DNA of 64,000 nucleotides from positions 362,221 to 426,220 of the forward strand of contig CASBWL010000415.1 of assembly GCA_949130495.1 (NCBI GenBank), written 5' to 3'. Origin of the DNA: Sambucus nigra. Taxonomy: Eukaryota > Streptophyta > Magnoliopsida > Dipsacales > Adoxaceae. The notes beneath the pieces were generated by a model. It did not search any database. It was not told the DNA's origin and saw nothing but the letters and a program-made list of their open reading frames with translations. Numbering within the stretch: position 1 is the first letter of the stretch; every line of letters begins with the position of its first letter. The translations under genes were made by a program, and so were the position numbers. Shown here in pieces: positions 47,886 through 59,260 of this stretch.

Positions 47886-49574
47886 CATAAGTAGATTTCT
47901 ATGTCAACATACGGAGATTGTGGGAAGGTATATATTTTGGACTGAGGGCCTTAAGAATCTCGACAACTGACTATGTTAGGTAGTAGTGTATCCGGGGGGT
48001 CCTTGTTTGGATTTCACTTTGCAAGACATCCCACGCATGAAACTAGAAAATATCGGGGATTGGAAAGAAGTTTGGTCGATAGTACACGTGTTTCGTACTT
48101 TGATCATTGTACATTTACAAGAATGTAATTAAGAGTTAATAATTCCACTATGACTTAAGGCTAATAAAGTCACCTATTTATGATGAGAAAACTAGTACAA
48201 AATGATTACATCATGAATAGAAATGTATGCCGAATGCGCAAGAATTGATTTGTGCAATAATGTGTGATGTATAGGGTATATGGGCTCCCTAGGCAATGAA
48301 AAGTATTGTATCAGGCAGTAAATTATGATTGTCATGTGAATTCAATAACATTTATCCAGGGAAGCCAAACTTATTCCGTAATATTTCTCGGAGGCTTACA
48401 TTTCATGAGAAACTGATTTTTAGAGTGGGGGAAGGATTTGTGACATGCAGTGAGGCAAAGTCACATGGATCACAGTTAAAGGTACATTTGAGAGAATATA
48501 AAATGTATCATGTAATAAATGACAGTGGTGATGGGATTTAACGAAGAGAAATATTACTAAATTCGTTTTGCAATGGGTCACCTGTCTGTTGGTAAAGGGT
48601 GGACCATCCGAAACTAGCTGGGGTTTCTTCAACTGTTAGGTATTCCCAAGTAGTAATGGGAGAGTATTACCAAGTATTTTAACGCGAAGGGGGTTACGAT
48701 CCTATATGATGATAGTGGATCGGTTGACCAAAGTAGCTCACATTATGGAAGTTAGGACTGATCATACTACGGGACAATATGCGAGATCTTTATAACCGAG
48801 ATAGTGAGGTTACATAGGGTACCGTTTAATGTTGTGTCCAATTGGGACGAGATTTTTGTTTTCGATTTTGAGAGAGTTTTTTAACAAGACCATAGGTATC
48901 GAGATGTGATTGAGTATGATCTATCATCCATAGACTAATGATCAGAACAAGCGGACTAATTAGATGTTGGATAATAAATTATATGTGTACCCTTGGATCA
49001 TAAGGCAGGATGAGAGCAATTCCATCCACTAGTGGAGTTTGTGTACAATAACTCATATAAGTTCACTTTTGAGCATGGTGCCAATTGAGGTATGGCATGG
49101 TAAGCCTTGTTGTTCTCCTACTTGTTAGTTAAAGGTGGGGGACCAGGTACTATTGCAAAGATTACAGTTGAGTTGATACTTATAGTATATAATGTGTGTA
49201 AAATATATACTCCGCAAATAACTTTCTTGCGTGCGATCGTCGCGAGATGAGATTGTATGTATCTAATGAACGAATAATCTACTAAAGTGCGAATAGTAAA
49301 AGGCTAGATAATAAATATCTAAAATAAGTTTAAGTATTGAAACTTAAACGGTGAGGCTTGGACAATAACCTACGTGACAGAGTGACCAAGAGTTTAAAAC
49401 GAACATACATGAGGTGTTCATTATTAAAGGAATTTGATAGCGTACTGTATGGGTGGTAAGAAGTAGTTTACTCATGAGTGCGAGGATGCGATGCACAACA
49501 TATAGCTAGAGTTGTTCTTATCCAGTATAATTTTTCGAATTTCGGGACGAAATTCCGTTGTAAGGGGGGAAGTA
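47886..49574 (+). pseudogene. gypsy interior remnant with integrase, upstream of LTR K
   Basis: Starts with the second copy of the CATAA duplication, so it was continuous with 37427 before J inserted. Hairpin module at 47979-48040. Integrase: CLLVKGGPSETSWGFFNC (48575-48630, zinc-binding end), then IVDRLTKVAHI-like and VRTDHTTGQYAR (48710-48785), VRLHRVPFNVVSNWDEIF-like (48808-48860), LVEFVYNNSYKFTFEHG (49030-49078), matching 'VDRLTKSAHFLPVRT ... RLHGVPVSIISDRG ... LIEFAYNNSYQSSIGM'. Pol end FEFRDEIPL-type at 49535-49560, then TAAGGGGGGAAG and LTR K. Inactive. Confidence 0.78.
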
Positions 49575-51170
49575 TGTAAAACCCCATATTTTTAATGTTT
49601 AAAATGGGATTAATTAGAATTAATTGTGGGGTAATTGAAAATTAATCCGAATTTAAATGTTACTTGGGAATAAAGTAATATGTGAATTGTGTTGAATATT
49701 ACTTGTGATTAAAAGTAATATATATGATTGTGACTTTACAATTGATAGTAATTTTTATAAAATTGTTACGAGTGATGAATACAATAATTTTTGTAATTAA
49801 GTTGGAACACACATGTGAGTCATGTCAGGACTATAATTAAATGGAATGAAAAGTTAATTATTTTTATGTCATCCGAATGGCCATTTTGACTGCGCCAAAG
49901 TGTCCGGAAGGGTTTAAATAGTCAAAATTGAGTACCCGAGGGTTATGTTCGGGTCTTGAGAGTTTTTTAGAATAATCAGGACTTATTTAGGTGATTTTTC
50001 ACCATCTTAATGGTAGGTGAAAAGCCAAAAACGGGATTTAACCTTTAAAATCAAAGGTTGGGCTTAGGGAATAGTCACTTTAGAGAGAAAATGGAGAGAA
50101 TTGAGAAAGAATTTCAAGAGCCTAAGAGAGGATTTGAATAATTTGTGCAAGACCAAACTTGGAGTGAAGATTTAGGGACAAAATTCGTGGAGGCTATAAT
50201 TCTTCTTCAACGATTCAGACCTACAATCTAAAAGCAAGTGATTTAACCTTTGCAAATTTATCATGTATATTGTCCATGTTAGGTTGTTTGATGAGTTTAG
50301 GCTGTTTGATTATTAGAGATCATTTATATCATTTGGGGTAAATGATAAGGAGTTTGGGAACATATAATAGAGGTTTTGAGGATGAAAAATATTAAAACCT
50401 GTAGGTAAACATATGTAGAATATGGGCCAATATCTAGTCGATCGACTCAAGAATGTTGATCAATCGACTCATCGATCGATCGACCAGGAACACTCGATCG
50501 ATCGACTTCCCATGTAAATGTGATTTATTTATTTTTTTTGTAAAATCCCAACTTTGATAAATATTTGGTGATGATTAATCGAACAATTTAGGACTTAGAG
50601 AAGGGCAGTAGGGTATACTTAAGACCCAAAAAATATTATTTTGTATGGGATGGAATGGGGGAAACTAATGAGTGTGAATTAAATTCGTTACGGCATAAAA
50701 ATGTATCGATTGGGATTTAAATCGAATAAAGGATGATTTACGGCGTAAAAATTTGTTTAGATGCTCCCATTCTGTTGAATCACACATCTGTAGTGTCTAC
50801 TTTCATTTAGGGCATGTCGCTTAGGATTATAGTTATTTCATTTCCATTCCAGAGATTGCAATCATTTATGTTATTACTGTTGATATCTATTTTAATTGAT
50901 GGTAATGAAGTATTTTAACTGGAGAGTTATTCCAATCACATTTAGTCTTGTTCAGTAGTGATGTGATGTTGTCTATTATTACTACGCGTTGTGGAATTGT
51001 TTTAATTAAATTAAAAATGGAAAAGTTTTTACACTGGCTTAATTATTTATTAGGTGAATTAATAAAGAAATTGTTTTTCGACAGTGATGTTAGGAATGAA
51101 CCAACTGGATATTCTGATTTAATTTAATAAATGAATGATCACCCAGTATTTAATTAGGCGGGGTGTCACA
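49575..51170 (+). mobile_element. LTR K (1.6 kb), gypsy 3' LTR
   Basis: Starts TGTAAAACCCCATA and ends GGCGGGGTGTCACA. Contains the promoter-like block (GGGTTTAAATAGTCAAAATT, about 49908), leader end AAGCAAGTGATTTAACC (50231), palindrome cluster (50436-50511) and terminal block CGACAGTGATGTTAGGAATG (51079). Shorter than the J and D LTRs because the region between the palindromes and the tail is reduced. Not the same family as LTR I. Confidence 0.85.
50436..50511. repeat. Palindrome cluster in LTR K
   Basis: GTCGATCGACTC, ATCAATCGACTC, ATCGATCGATCGACC and CTCGATCGATCGACTT within 76 nt, in the same LTR position as in J. Confidence 0.9.
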
Positions 51171-51787
51171 ATAAACTTCTTGAACCGGAGATAATCCAAG
51201 ATACTTCTTCTAAAATTGAGCTTATTTGAAATCGCATACGAGTTGTGCAAGATCGACAAAAGAGCTATGCCGATGCGGATCGTAGGCATGTGGAGCTGGA
51301 AGTGGGAGACTAAGTGTTATTCAGGGTATCCCCTATGAAAGACGAGATGAGATTTAGGAAGAAAGGCAAACTTGTTCCAAGGTATGTAGGGAATTTTCCA
51401 ATTATTGAGAGGATAGGGCCTGTGGCATATAGGCTTGCTTTGTCGAAACATTTACAGAGATTTCATGGTGTGTTTCACGTCTCGTTGTTGAAGAAGTATA
51501 AAAGAAGTGAGAGGGCTTATTGGCATATTTTGTTAGAAGAAATTAATTTGCAACCCAATATTTCATATGAGGACCAACCGATTATCATTTTAGACCATAA
51601 TGAACTTAAGTTACAATCGAAGGTAGTGCCTTTGGTTCGAGTTCAATGGGAACATCACAATGATGACGAGTCGACGTGGGAACGAGAGGACGATATGCAA
51701 GACAAGTATCCTTACCTCTTTTTACCTAGTACGCTTGAATTTCGAGGACAAAATTCCTCCGTAAGAGAGGGGGGGGGGGAGGGAGTA
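51171..51787 (+). pseudogene. Integrase C-terminal and chromodomain end of gypsy pol, element H
   Basis: Best preserved retrotransposon coding stretch in the window. From 51173 one frame reads KLLEPEIIQDTSSKIELI, NRIRVVQDRQKSYADADRRH and VELEVGD with only two in-frame stops (51227 and 51311), then runs open from 51314. It holds the GPY/F-type integrase end (VLFRVSPMK, RYVGNFPIIERIGPVAYRLA, FHVSLLKKY). The chromodomain-like tail follows (VPLVRVQWEHHNDDESTWER, DKYPYLF), with the 'W..H..DE.TWE' core of chromoviruses. It starts exactly at the edge of LTR K, so the upstream integrase is lost. The frame ends past a run of ten G near the polypurine tract, where length slippage probably removed the original stop. 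Confidence 0.88.
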
Positions 51788-52705
51788 TGTAATACCCCTT
51801 ATTTTTTAGCCTTTATATTTCAATATTAAATTACCTTGTGTGTGTAATTTAATATAATTTAGAATTTAAAATGGGAATTTAAGATAAATTTTAATTTGTG
51901 TAGAAGAGTTAATATTTATGTACATTGTATATTTACTAGTGTGATATAGTAAATATAATCATTTTGAATATTATTGCGTCGTATGTGAGTATAAGCGGTG
52001 AGAATTGATTATTTATCAACTTGGGAATATATGTGTGAGCTATATGAGTTTGGGATATTTTATTATCGAAATCTCAGATGATAATTTGGAGTGCTCGGTT
52101 GATCCGAGATGGGTCGAGATAGTCAAAATGAGCGCCCGAGGGTTGTATTTGGGTTTCATTTTTTTTTTGGTTACTTGGACTCGGATAGCGGTATAAGAGT
52201 CATTTTATGTGTGTATTATCATTTAAAGTTGGGATAAATAGATATATGGATTATTAGGCTTATGATATAGTTAGGAAATCTCGTTTGTGAGAAAACCCAC
52301 TTGAGAGAAACCTAAGGGAGAAGTGGAAGAGAAGAGAAATCTTGGGGTTTTCCAGCCAAAGATACAACCAGGAAGAGGATTCGGTGTCTACAACTTTTAG
52401 GCAAGTGATTAAACTTGCTAAATAATTCTTGTGTGTGAATTATTGTATAATTAATTAGTGTGTTGTTGTGTTTTGGGTATTGAGGGTTAAATCTTGATTT
52501 TGTTGATAAATCGTTGAAAATGATGTTATATATGGTTAAATCTTGATTCTGTTAATAAATCCTTGATGTGGAGGCTAGATATATGATTTGGATAGCGAAA
52601 ATATTGGTGGAGTTAGGTTAGAAATCAGTTATAGAGATTTGGGGTAAATATCGTAGGAATAAAAATTGATCAGGTCAGACCGGTTCGATTAGTGGTCCTC
52701 GGATC
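51788..52705 (+). mobile_element. 3' LTR of element H, truncated
   Basis: Starts TGTAATACCCCTTATT after the G-rich polypurine tract. Contains the promoter-like block (GGGTCGAGATAGTCAAAATG, 52112) followed by GCCCGAGGGTTGTATTTGGG, a leader end TTAGGCAAGTGATTAAAC (52398) and a weak word ACCGGTTCGATTAGTGGTCC (52679). Cut at about 52705. Confidence 0.8.
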
Positions 52706-52876
52706 TAGGCCTGTAAAGGGATCGGATTCAGACTGAATTAGGAAAATCCATATCCATTTATGTCAAATGGATTCCGATCCGATCCGTTTATTAATCGAAT
52801 CAAATCAGGCAAATCCAAATCCATATCCATTTATGTTAAACGGATTCAGATCGGATTCAACTATCCGATTATTCGC
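52706..52876. mobile_element. Short DNA-transposon-like scrap
   Basis: TAGGCCTGTAAAGGGATCGG is followed by repeats of ATCCATATCCATTTATGT (52747 and 52821) and GATCCGATCCG / AGATCGGATTC words. The opening text resembles hAT-type ends (TAGGGCTGTAAA...) but no matching right end or 8-bp duplication was seen. Confidence 0.3.
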
Positions 52877-53516
52877 TCTTCGTTATTTGCCTTGTTTGGT
52901 ACAAAGTTAGCTAGACGATTGAACTCTTCCTCGTATTCTAATACTGTGCGATCTCCCTGCACCACATCTATGAACTTTTTCCTCATCTCTGTCTGAACTA
53001 CTGATGGGAAGTACTTATAGTTGAACTGCTCCCAGAACTCTTCTATTGGAATAGTATCTCTCTCCTCAGCAGTGGCAACTGACTCCTACCACTGTAGCGC
53101 TGCTCCCACGAGCTTGAACCTAGTCAACATTTACTTCTGAGTATCACTGCACTAATTCATCCACAGATGGTGTTGTGGGTCATTCTTCTATTAACATGCT
53201 ACTATAACATCTGAGCTCCTCGAAAACTCCTGTGGGTGGCCCTTCTCAAATGCCTCCCTAACCTTCTGCAAGACTGTCGGCTCTGAATGGGCCTGGATCC
53301 ATGGTACCACTGGTGGCTTTGACTAAGTTTGTGGAAAATGGACGACCTTGGCAGTCATGGCTGCATTGACTGCCTGGGCCACTATCTTGGCCACCTATGC
53401 AGTCGTCATTTACCCTGGTAGTGGCTGAGGCTATTGTACTTTCGGTTCCTGATGAGCCTCTCTCTCACCTCACCCCTCACCATTGCTCTAGCCAGTCTAC
53501 CTCTCTTAAGAGGCAT
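52877..53516 (-). pseudogene. gag remnant of minus-strand gypsy element F
   Basis: Starts on the minus strand at 53516 (MPLKRGRLARAMVRGEVRER), close to the gag at 27234. The capsid region reads EERDTIPIEEFWEQFNYKYF, PSVVQTEMRKKFIDVVQGDR and EYEEEFNRLANFVPNKANNE (53075-52880), with few breaks in this part. Truncated at the left by the short scrap at 52706-52876. Confidence 0.82.
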
Positions 53517-53681
53517 CTAAAATTTCTAAACGAGTTGTATGAGTTCACAGTTAATACATCTAAAGTATCAAAAAAAAGTAAATGCGCGTACGTAAAAGAA
53601 TAGAGCAATCCCGTCATAAGACTCTACATCAAAGAACGCTAAGATGAAATATAGAAAAGTCTTACAGATCCTAAGGACACT

Positions 53682-53705
53682 AGAACCTGATGCTCTGATA
53701 CCATC
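53682..53705 (-). other. Primer-binding site of element F
   Basis: On the minus strand GATGGTATCAGAGCATCAGG follows the LTR end at 53706. It contains TGGTATCAGAGC, the initiator Met tRNA site also used by J. Confidence 0.9.
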
Positions 53706-55990
53706 TGTGACACACCGCCTATTTAAATACCAGTTGATCAATATTTTATAAAAATAAAATAGGAATCTCATCTGGTTCATTCTTAGCATCACTATAGAAA
53801 ATATTTTTAAATGTTTACTAATCACCTAGTATTCAAAAGGCCGACGTCAAATTTTATATTTTTATTAAGCAATGTCAACATGCGGAAATAAATTCAATAT
53901 CCAAGTCATTCATGCAATAATAAAATCTGAACCAATCACTAAATAAATAACTAAATAAAAACAATACCGAATAATCATCGGTTCTCAATACAAAAGTCCA
54001 ACAAAAACATCTACTAAAATAGATTGAGTACATAAATACAAAATATGATAGACTGAATAAGATGAACTAACTGAAGGGCAACATGCCCAAATGGAATAAC
54101 TGAACTGCCTCCTAATCTAGGAAGGAAATGACTGAAGCGTCCCTGGAATAGATCGTCAAGCTTAGCATCCCTTTGGTTGGAAACCTAAAAGGTTTTGAAA
54201 ATATTTTTTAAGACAGGTCAGAGCCCAAAATATTTTGAAAATATTTACCAAGTATTTATCACAATTTGAAAATTAGTTATTAATTACACATGTTAGTTTA
54301 GCGCGTACTCCCTTGAGTTCCTCACCTCTCAACTAATGTGCATACCTAACGCATGCTACCTAGCTATGCCACCCATCCCAACTAGGTCTCCTCAAACTAC
54401 ATATCCACTAACAAGTTTGGCTCCCTCTTACCGCCCATACAATACGTTATTCATTAAGTCCTTGGTTAAGCATCTCTTTAACCTCTCCCATACCTCCCAT
54501 ATAGGACGTTATCGTAACATTAATAATTAACATGTCTCATATGTTATTATTTATTATAATTAAAATATCCTTTATGTTATCATTAAACCCTTCCATTAAG
54601 CTTCTCTACTTAAATTACCTTTTAAATATACGCTATCTAACTTTACTACCATTACACACTAGGTAGAATATCTCTTAATTACATAACATTTAGATATACG
54701 CTATCTACCCCTACTACTTTCACACATAAGTAGGATAAATACACATGTATGTATAGATATATCACACAATCTATATACATAACTCCAGCATCCCCGGGCT
54801 AGGAACCGCAGTGCGAGTCTGCATACTCTACTATCAAGTCCATGTACCTCTTGTACCAAATCAAGGACTAGTGGTTCGGATATCACCCTCGAACCTAAAA
54901 TCAAATATCAAGCAATGGAGGCAAACATGGATCAAAGCCTATACGCTACGTACATACTTAACATACCTAATTGACTGTCGAAATTATCATACACTCAGAT
55001 AGGATGTACCAAGGTTCTATGTTCTGTGGTAAAAATTCAAACCGCACTGGAATCATCAAGATGGGATCGCCCATTGCAGGAAACCTCCGGACAGTAGGTA
55101 GCATAGATATGTTCACTTACATAAGAAAGCACATAATAGGCATACAAACAAAATATCCATATGTCGCATATAGGTTTACACTTAACCTATAAATACAATT
55201 CTTATAGGTATATACACAACCTATAAGTACAACTCGTATACTATAATTCGTATGTAGTATAAAACTCTCGAATACTCGATGTGATATCGATACACTAATA
55301 TCACTTCTTATCGTACGTTCTCAAGTCTCACTCACTACATGAAGGCTGACAACTATCACTTAAGTTATTTTAGTAGTTAAACTATCACTAACCTACTGGT
55401 ATTAATCTCGGGTTATCGTTTATTCTCCCCGTAACATCAAATCATAGGTTCCCGATACGCAACACAGTCGGTTAACTACCTAAGATCTTATACACCATTT
55501 TTCCCTAATTGAGATTTACTCGGTCCTTATCCATATGCCCCCTAATCTTATCTAAGTCCCTATAGAGTTATAATCACATCACCAAAGTTTTCCCATATAG
55601 TTCATAAATTATTCTATACCCTAATTTAGTTTCTGACTAAAAATTTTGACCTCGAACACCCTTCCATAGAAAATTCATAACTAATTAAAAAAATTAAAAA
55701 AATACAAAACTGGAGGCCACACGTTCGTAACGAAAAGATCTATCTCCGTGACCAAAACTAGGGTCGTTAGAATGACGTACTAATCTCGTTCGAACGACAT
55801 ACTAATCTTGTTAGAATGAGATAAGATCTCGTTCGAATGATCTAAACGATTTCTGACAGCTTTGTCCCAAACTCGTTTTTCTCCATCGTTGACACCTCAA
55901 CCCTTCATGAAACCTTCTGGAATTCTTACTCAACATAACCAAACATCTAATATATGTTCAGGGATGATTTCTAATTAAATCACACATAAA
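53706..55990 (-). mobile_element. 5' LTR of minus-strand element F (LTR start missing)
   Basis: Terminus at 53706 (minus strand GGCGGTGTGTCACA). Terminal block at 53770 (CATTCTTAGCATCAC on the plus strand), GGTCAGAGCCC block at 54222, a segment near 54830-54890 matching the J LTR at 39325-39385, and a palindrome cluster at 55766-55852. The promoter-like block and LTR start are not present; the LTR ends where CACTA-like sequence begins. The short frames here do not code. Confidence 0.75.
55766..55852. repeat. Cluster of TCGTTCGAACGA words in LTR F
   Basis: TCGTTCGAACGA (55786-55797) is a perfect 12-nt palindrome. Degenerate copies are GGTCGTTAGAATGACG, TTGTTAGAATGAG and CTCGTTCGAATGATC. Each is linked to a TACTAATCT or similar spacer. 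Confidence 0.85.
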
Positions 55991-56643
55991 AACAAAAGAC
56001 ATTTAATAAAAAATTGTCACGGTACAATTCCTGGGGTGGCAACGTTTTTGTCACGGTCAAGGCTCGTGACATTTAATAAAAAATTGTCACGGTCAATGAC
56101 CGTGACAATTCTAGGCAAAATTGAAAAAAAATCTGTTGGGCAGTTTGGCCACTGCCACTGCCCAGCAGTATATTTGTACCTGCTATAGCAACGTTGTACC
56201 TGTTCAAACATCATGTATCCAAATAAAATAGAGATAATGCAAATATACATTCAAAATAGAGGCAATATGCATCACGATATAATCGAAATATAATTCAAAT
56301 GTAACAACTTAAAACAATTCAATTCAACCTTAAAATAATTCAATTCAAACTTAAAACAATGTCACTAAATGTCTGGGGTAAGGTTAACTTTGAGGAGGTG
56401 AGTAGGCCACACGATATACGAATTGACACACCCACTAATATACACCGTGCCGCATTGTTCGCGCAACCACAATGGGGAGTTTTTCTTCCCGGGTATCACA
56501 TGCGTGACGAGCACCTTGGGTTCGATGTCTTGAAGCACACATCCATGAACTAGTGCACCCTGGATGATATTCGGGTCCCTCAATTCCCTCCCTATTCGCT
56601 GGCCATCAAATATGTCCATTATAAACACGCTCGGCCAACCAAG
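55991..56643 (-). mobile_element. CACTA (En/Spm-like) transposon fragment with a coding exon
   Basis: 56628-56365 on the minus strand codes for QGALVHGCVLQDIEPKVLV, then THVIPGKKNSPLWLREQCGT and VYISGCVNSYIVWPTHLLKV. This resembles the 'VHGxPLxxxxxKVxVDxVxxxxxxLPxPxxxxxxVGxxVGxYIxWPxHLV' segment seen in plant CACTA proteins near the Ulp1-type peptidase. To the left lies subterminal-type sequence: GACATTTAATAAAAAATTGT occurs at 55999 and 56067, and TTGTCACGGTCA / TGACCGTGACAA forms a 29-nt near-palindrome (56085-56113). No CACTA terminal repeat was found; both ends are cut by LTRs. Confidence 0.6.
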
Positions 56644-58950
56644 TGTAACACCCCATCTAATTAAATACCGGTTAGCTACTCCTTTATTAAATTAATACAG
56701 AAAATCAAGATGGTTCAGTCTTAGCATCACTGTCGAAATACATTTAATTCATTACTAGCCACCTAATATTTAAAAAGAGAGATGTCAAATTTTATTAATT
56801 AAGTTAACAAATAACAAAGAATTAAATCATTAAACATTAATCGCATAAACAATCTCATAAGAATAACCCATGAAATGAAATCAACTGAGCCTGGAGTAAA
56901 CACTCCAATAATAATAACGCTAGAGTAAATAAAGTCCCAATACAAGAGTCTGAATAAATAAACTAATAACTGAAATAATGAAAGTCTGTAACTACAACCT
57001 CTAAATAAGAATGGACGACATGCCTTAACTGATACAATTGACTCTGAAGGAACCAAGGATAAATATGCAGGCGTCTAATACCAAGATCCTGTAGCTTCCA
57101 CAGCAGCTACAACACGTTATCAAAATGGAACTCCTATGCTTGGCATCCCTGTGGCTGGGCACCTAAAATATTTTTACAAAACAAAAATAGATTTGGAGGA
57201 AAATAGGTTAGAGCCCGAGGTGAAAACAGTTTAAAAACATAGCAAGTGTTTAAATTACAATTAAACAACACATATTATATACATGTTAGTGGCGTACTTC
57301 CACATGAGTTTCTCACCTCTCAACTAATGTGCACGCCTAACGTATGCCCTTAACCCATCCTAGTTATGCCGCTAACTAACTAGTCTGTACCACTTCAGCA
57401 TTTACATTCTACTATAGGATGTCTACTCTTAATACCCAAACAAGTTATATTCATAACTCTTCTATCAAATCCATGTACATCACGTACGTAAGGATCACGT
57501 GTTCCGAATCACTCAGGAACCGTCATAATACAAATCACACATATTGGAGGTGAACATAGTTCACATACCCATGGGTCATGCGCATACCTACGCTCCCATG
57601 GTCAGCTGACTTATCAACTCACAAATAAGTCATTCACAGTCCTATGTCCTTAAGGTACTAGTCTAAACCCCCCGAAGGCACACAAGGATAAGAGGGTCCT
57701 TTTCCAAAAAAACCTAACCTCCCGTGATAGCAAGTATGGTAGGTATGTCATACACATAAGAAATCCATTCACTAGGCATTCACACAACCTAAGTAATCAT
57801 ATTTAAATATAGATATTCACATTCTATCTAGTAAGTCTCATACGTAAGATTATCCCGAATAGCATACGTAAATATATTTTTTAACTTGATAACTCTCTCT
57901 CGTCGTGTCAATTTGAGTACCTAAACCTATCCCAAAAGGTTACTAGGTCTCCTATTAGTTTCTAATGTTATCACAACAAATATAACATCCCTCTGCTACT
58001 GTTCATACCCTTACATTATCTTTCATTCCACTTTCAGTCCTAAATAAAAAGATTTGAAACCGTCCTCACTCGGTAACCTCTCGTAACTATAATGCTCGAT
58101 CCCATAAGTTATAATATTTTTCGGGTAATAACTAAGAGCCTATTGACCTTAACTAAGTCCCACAGTATTACATTAATTACCCTAAGAATCAACATCGACT
58201 TGGGATTTTTATTAAACCTTAAGGGAATAAAATTACAAAAATTCAGAAGGGGTCGATCGATCGACATTCTTGAGTCGATCGATCGATCAGGCCGGTATCA
58301 GCCCAAATTTTCTTAAACAGTTATGGCTTTCATCATTTTTACACCTCTAATTCTTTATTATAACGTCCCGAACTCCCAACCAAGTATACTAATATTCATA
58401 CCAACATGTTTGCATAATTTCCAACGTTTTATAATCATCAAATCACAATGGGACATCAAATTCTTGGATCAATTCACATAAATTTCATATAAAAACCCTA
58501 GTTCTCCTATTTCTTCAAGAACTCAATATAATTCATTATAAATTCCTAATTTGCTACATATAAATCATAATTTCATGGCTGCTATTATCTCTAACGTTAA
58601 ACTACATGCAAGACCTACCCTGATTACGATTTTTATTCTTCAAATCCCTTCAATTTTTGTTATTCAAGGTTATTCTCCAATTCTAACCTAACATGGATTA
58701 TATATGCACTAAATGATTGAAAGTTAAATCACTTGCCTGATAAATGGAGATTCTGATCCGATGAAGTAAACGGCATGAGGATGATCCTTACTTTCCGCTC
58801 TATTCGGTGGTGGTGACGGCGGTGAAAAACCCTCTAAGTGGTGGTTCTCCATTGTAAACTTCCTTCTCTTCCACTTTAATGGCCGTTTCTGGTTGTGAAA
58901 CCCTAAGGGACTCAAGTGTTGGATGATATTAACTGTTAAAATTTCATGGG
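56644..58950 (-). mobile_element. LTR G, minus strand (LTR start truncated)
   Basis: Terminus at 56644 (minus strand TTAGATGGGGTGTTACA) with no primer site beyond it, so it is a 3' or solo LTR. Terminal block at 56717 (CAGTCTTAGCATCACTGTCG), GGTTAGAGCCCGAG block at 57203, palindrome cluster 58252-58294 and leader end CAGGCAAGTGATTTAAC (about 58739-58725). It is lost near 58950 before the promoter-like block. Confidence 0.75.
58252..58294. repeat. Palindrome cluster in LTR G
   Basis: GGTCGATCGATCGAC and GAGTCGATCGATCGATC, 12 nt apart; the same word as in J and K. Confidence 0.88.
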
Positions 58951-58954
58951 TCAC

Positions 58955-59260
58955 TGTGGCCATCCCCCGATCCCCGCTGCGGAGGGAGGAAGGGATCCTT
59001 CGGGTCCCGCGCGTCCCCTTTCTTGGGAGAGCGCTTCGGTCGGCGTCGGTTTTGTGAGGTGTGAAAATGTAGAGAGATTTAGAGTCGCCAGTCTATTTTA
59101 CTCAAAACAGACAAAAGAAAAGGGGGAGCCACCCCAAAGGATGGCATCCAAAGACATACAGGTGCCTGCGAAACCAAATGATTCGAGAAGGGTTCGGAGG
59201 CTTAGTTACGAAATGGGAAGGTGTTAGGCACCCATTCCGCCCTTTCGGTTTCTCATGGAT
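58955..59260 (+). other. Ogre/Tat-like leader segment
   Basis: TTTTGTGAGGTGTGAAAATG, TTTAGAGTCGCCAG, a purine-rich GGGGGAGCCACC, ATTCGAGAAGGGTTCGG and ACGAAATGGGAAGGTGTTAG with GCACCC resemble, in this order, text I associate with the leader/LTR border of large Tat/Ogre gypsy elements. An open frame of 93 codons crosses it but has no known content. A possible element start is TGTGGCCATCCCCC at 58955. Confidence 0.4.

Noticed and set aside
28951..51170. A single giant element with LTR I as 5' LTR and LTR K as 3' LTR
   Set aside because: The two LTR starts differ too much, no primer site follows LTR I, and the flanking bases do not form a target duplication.
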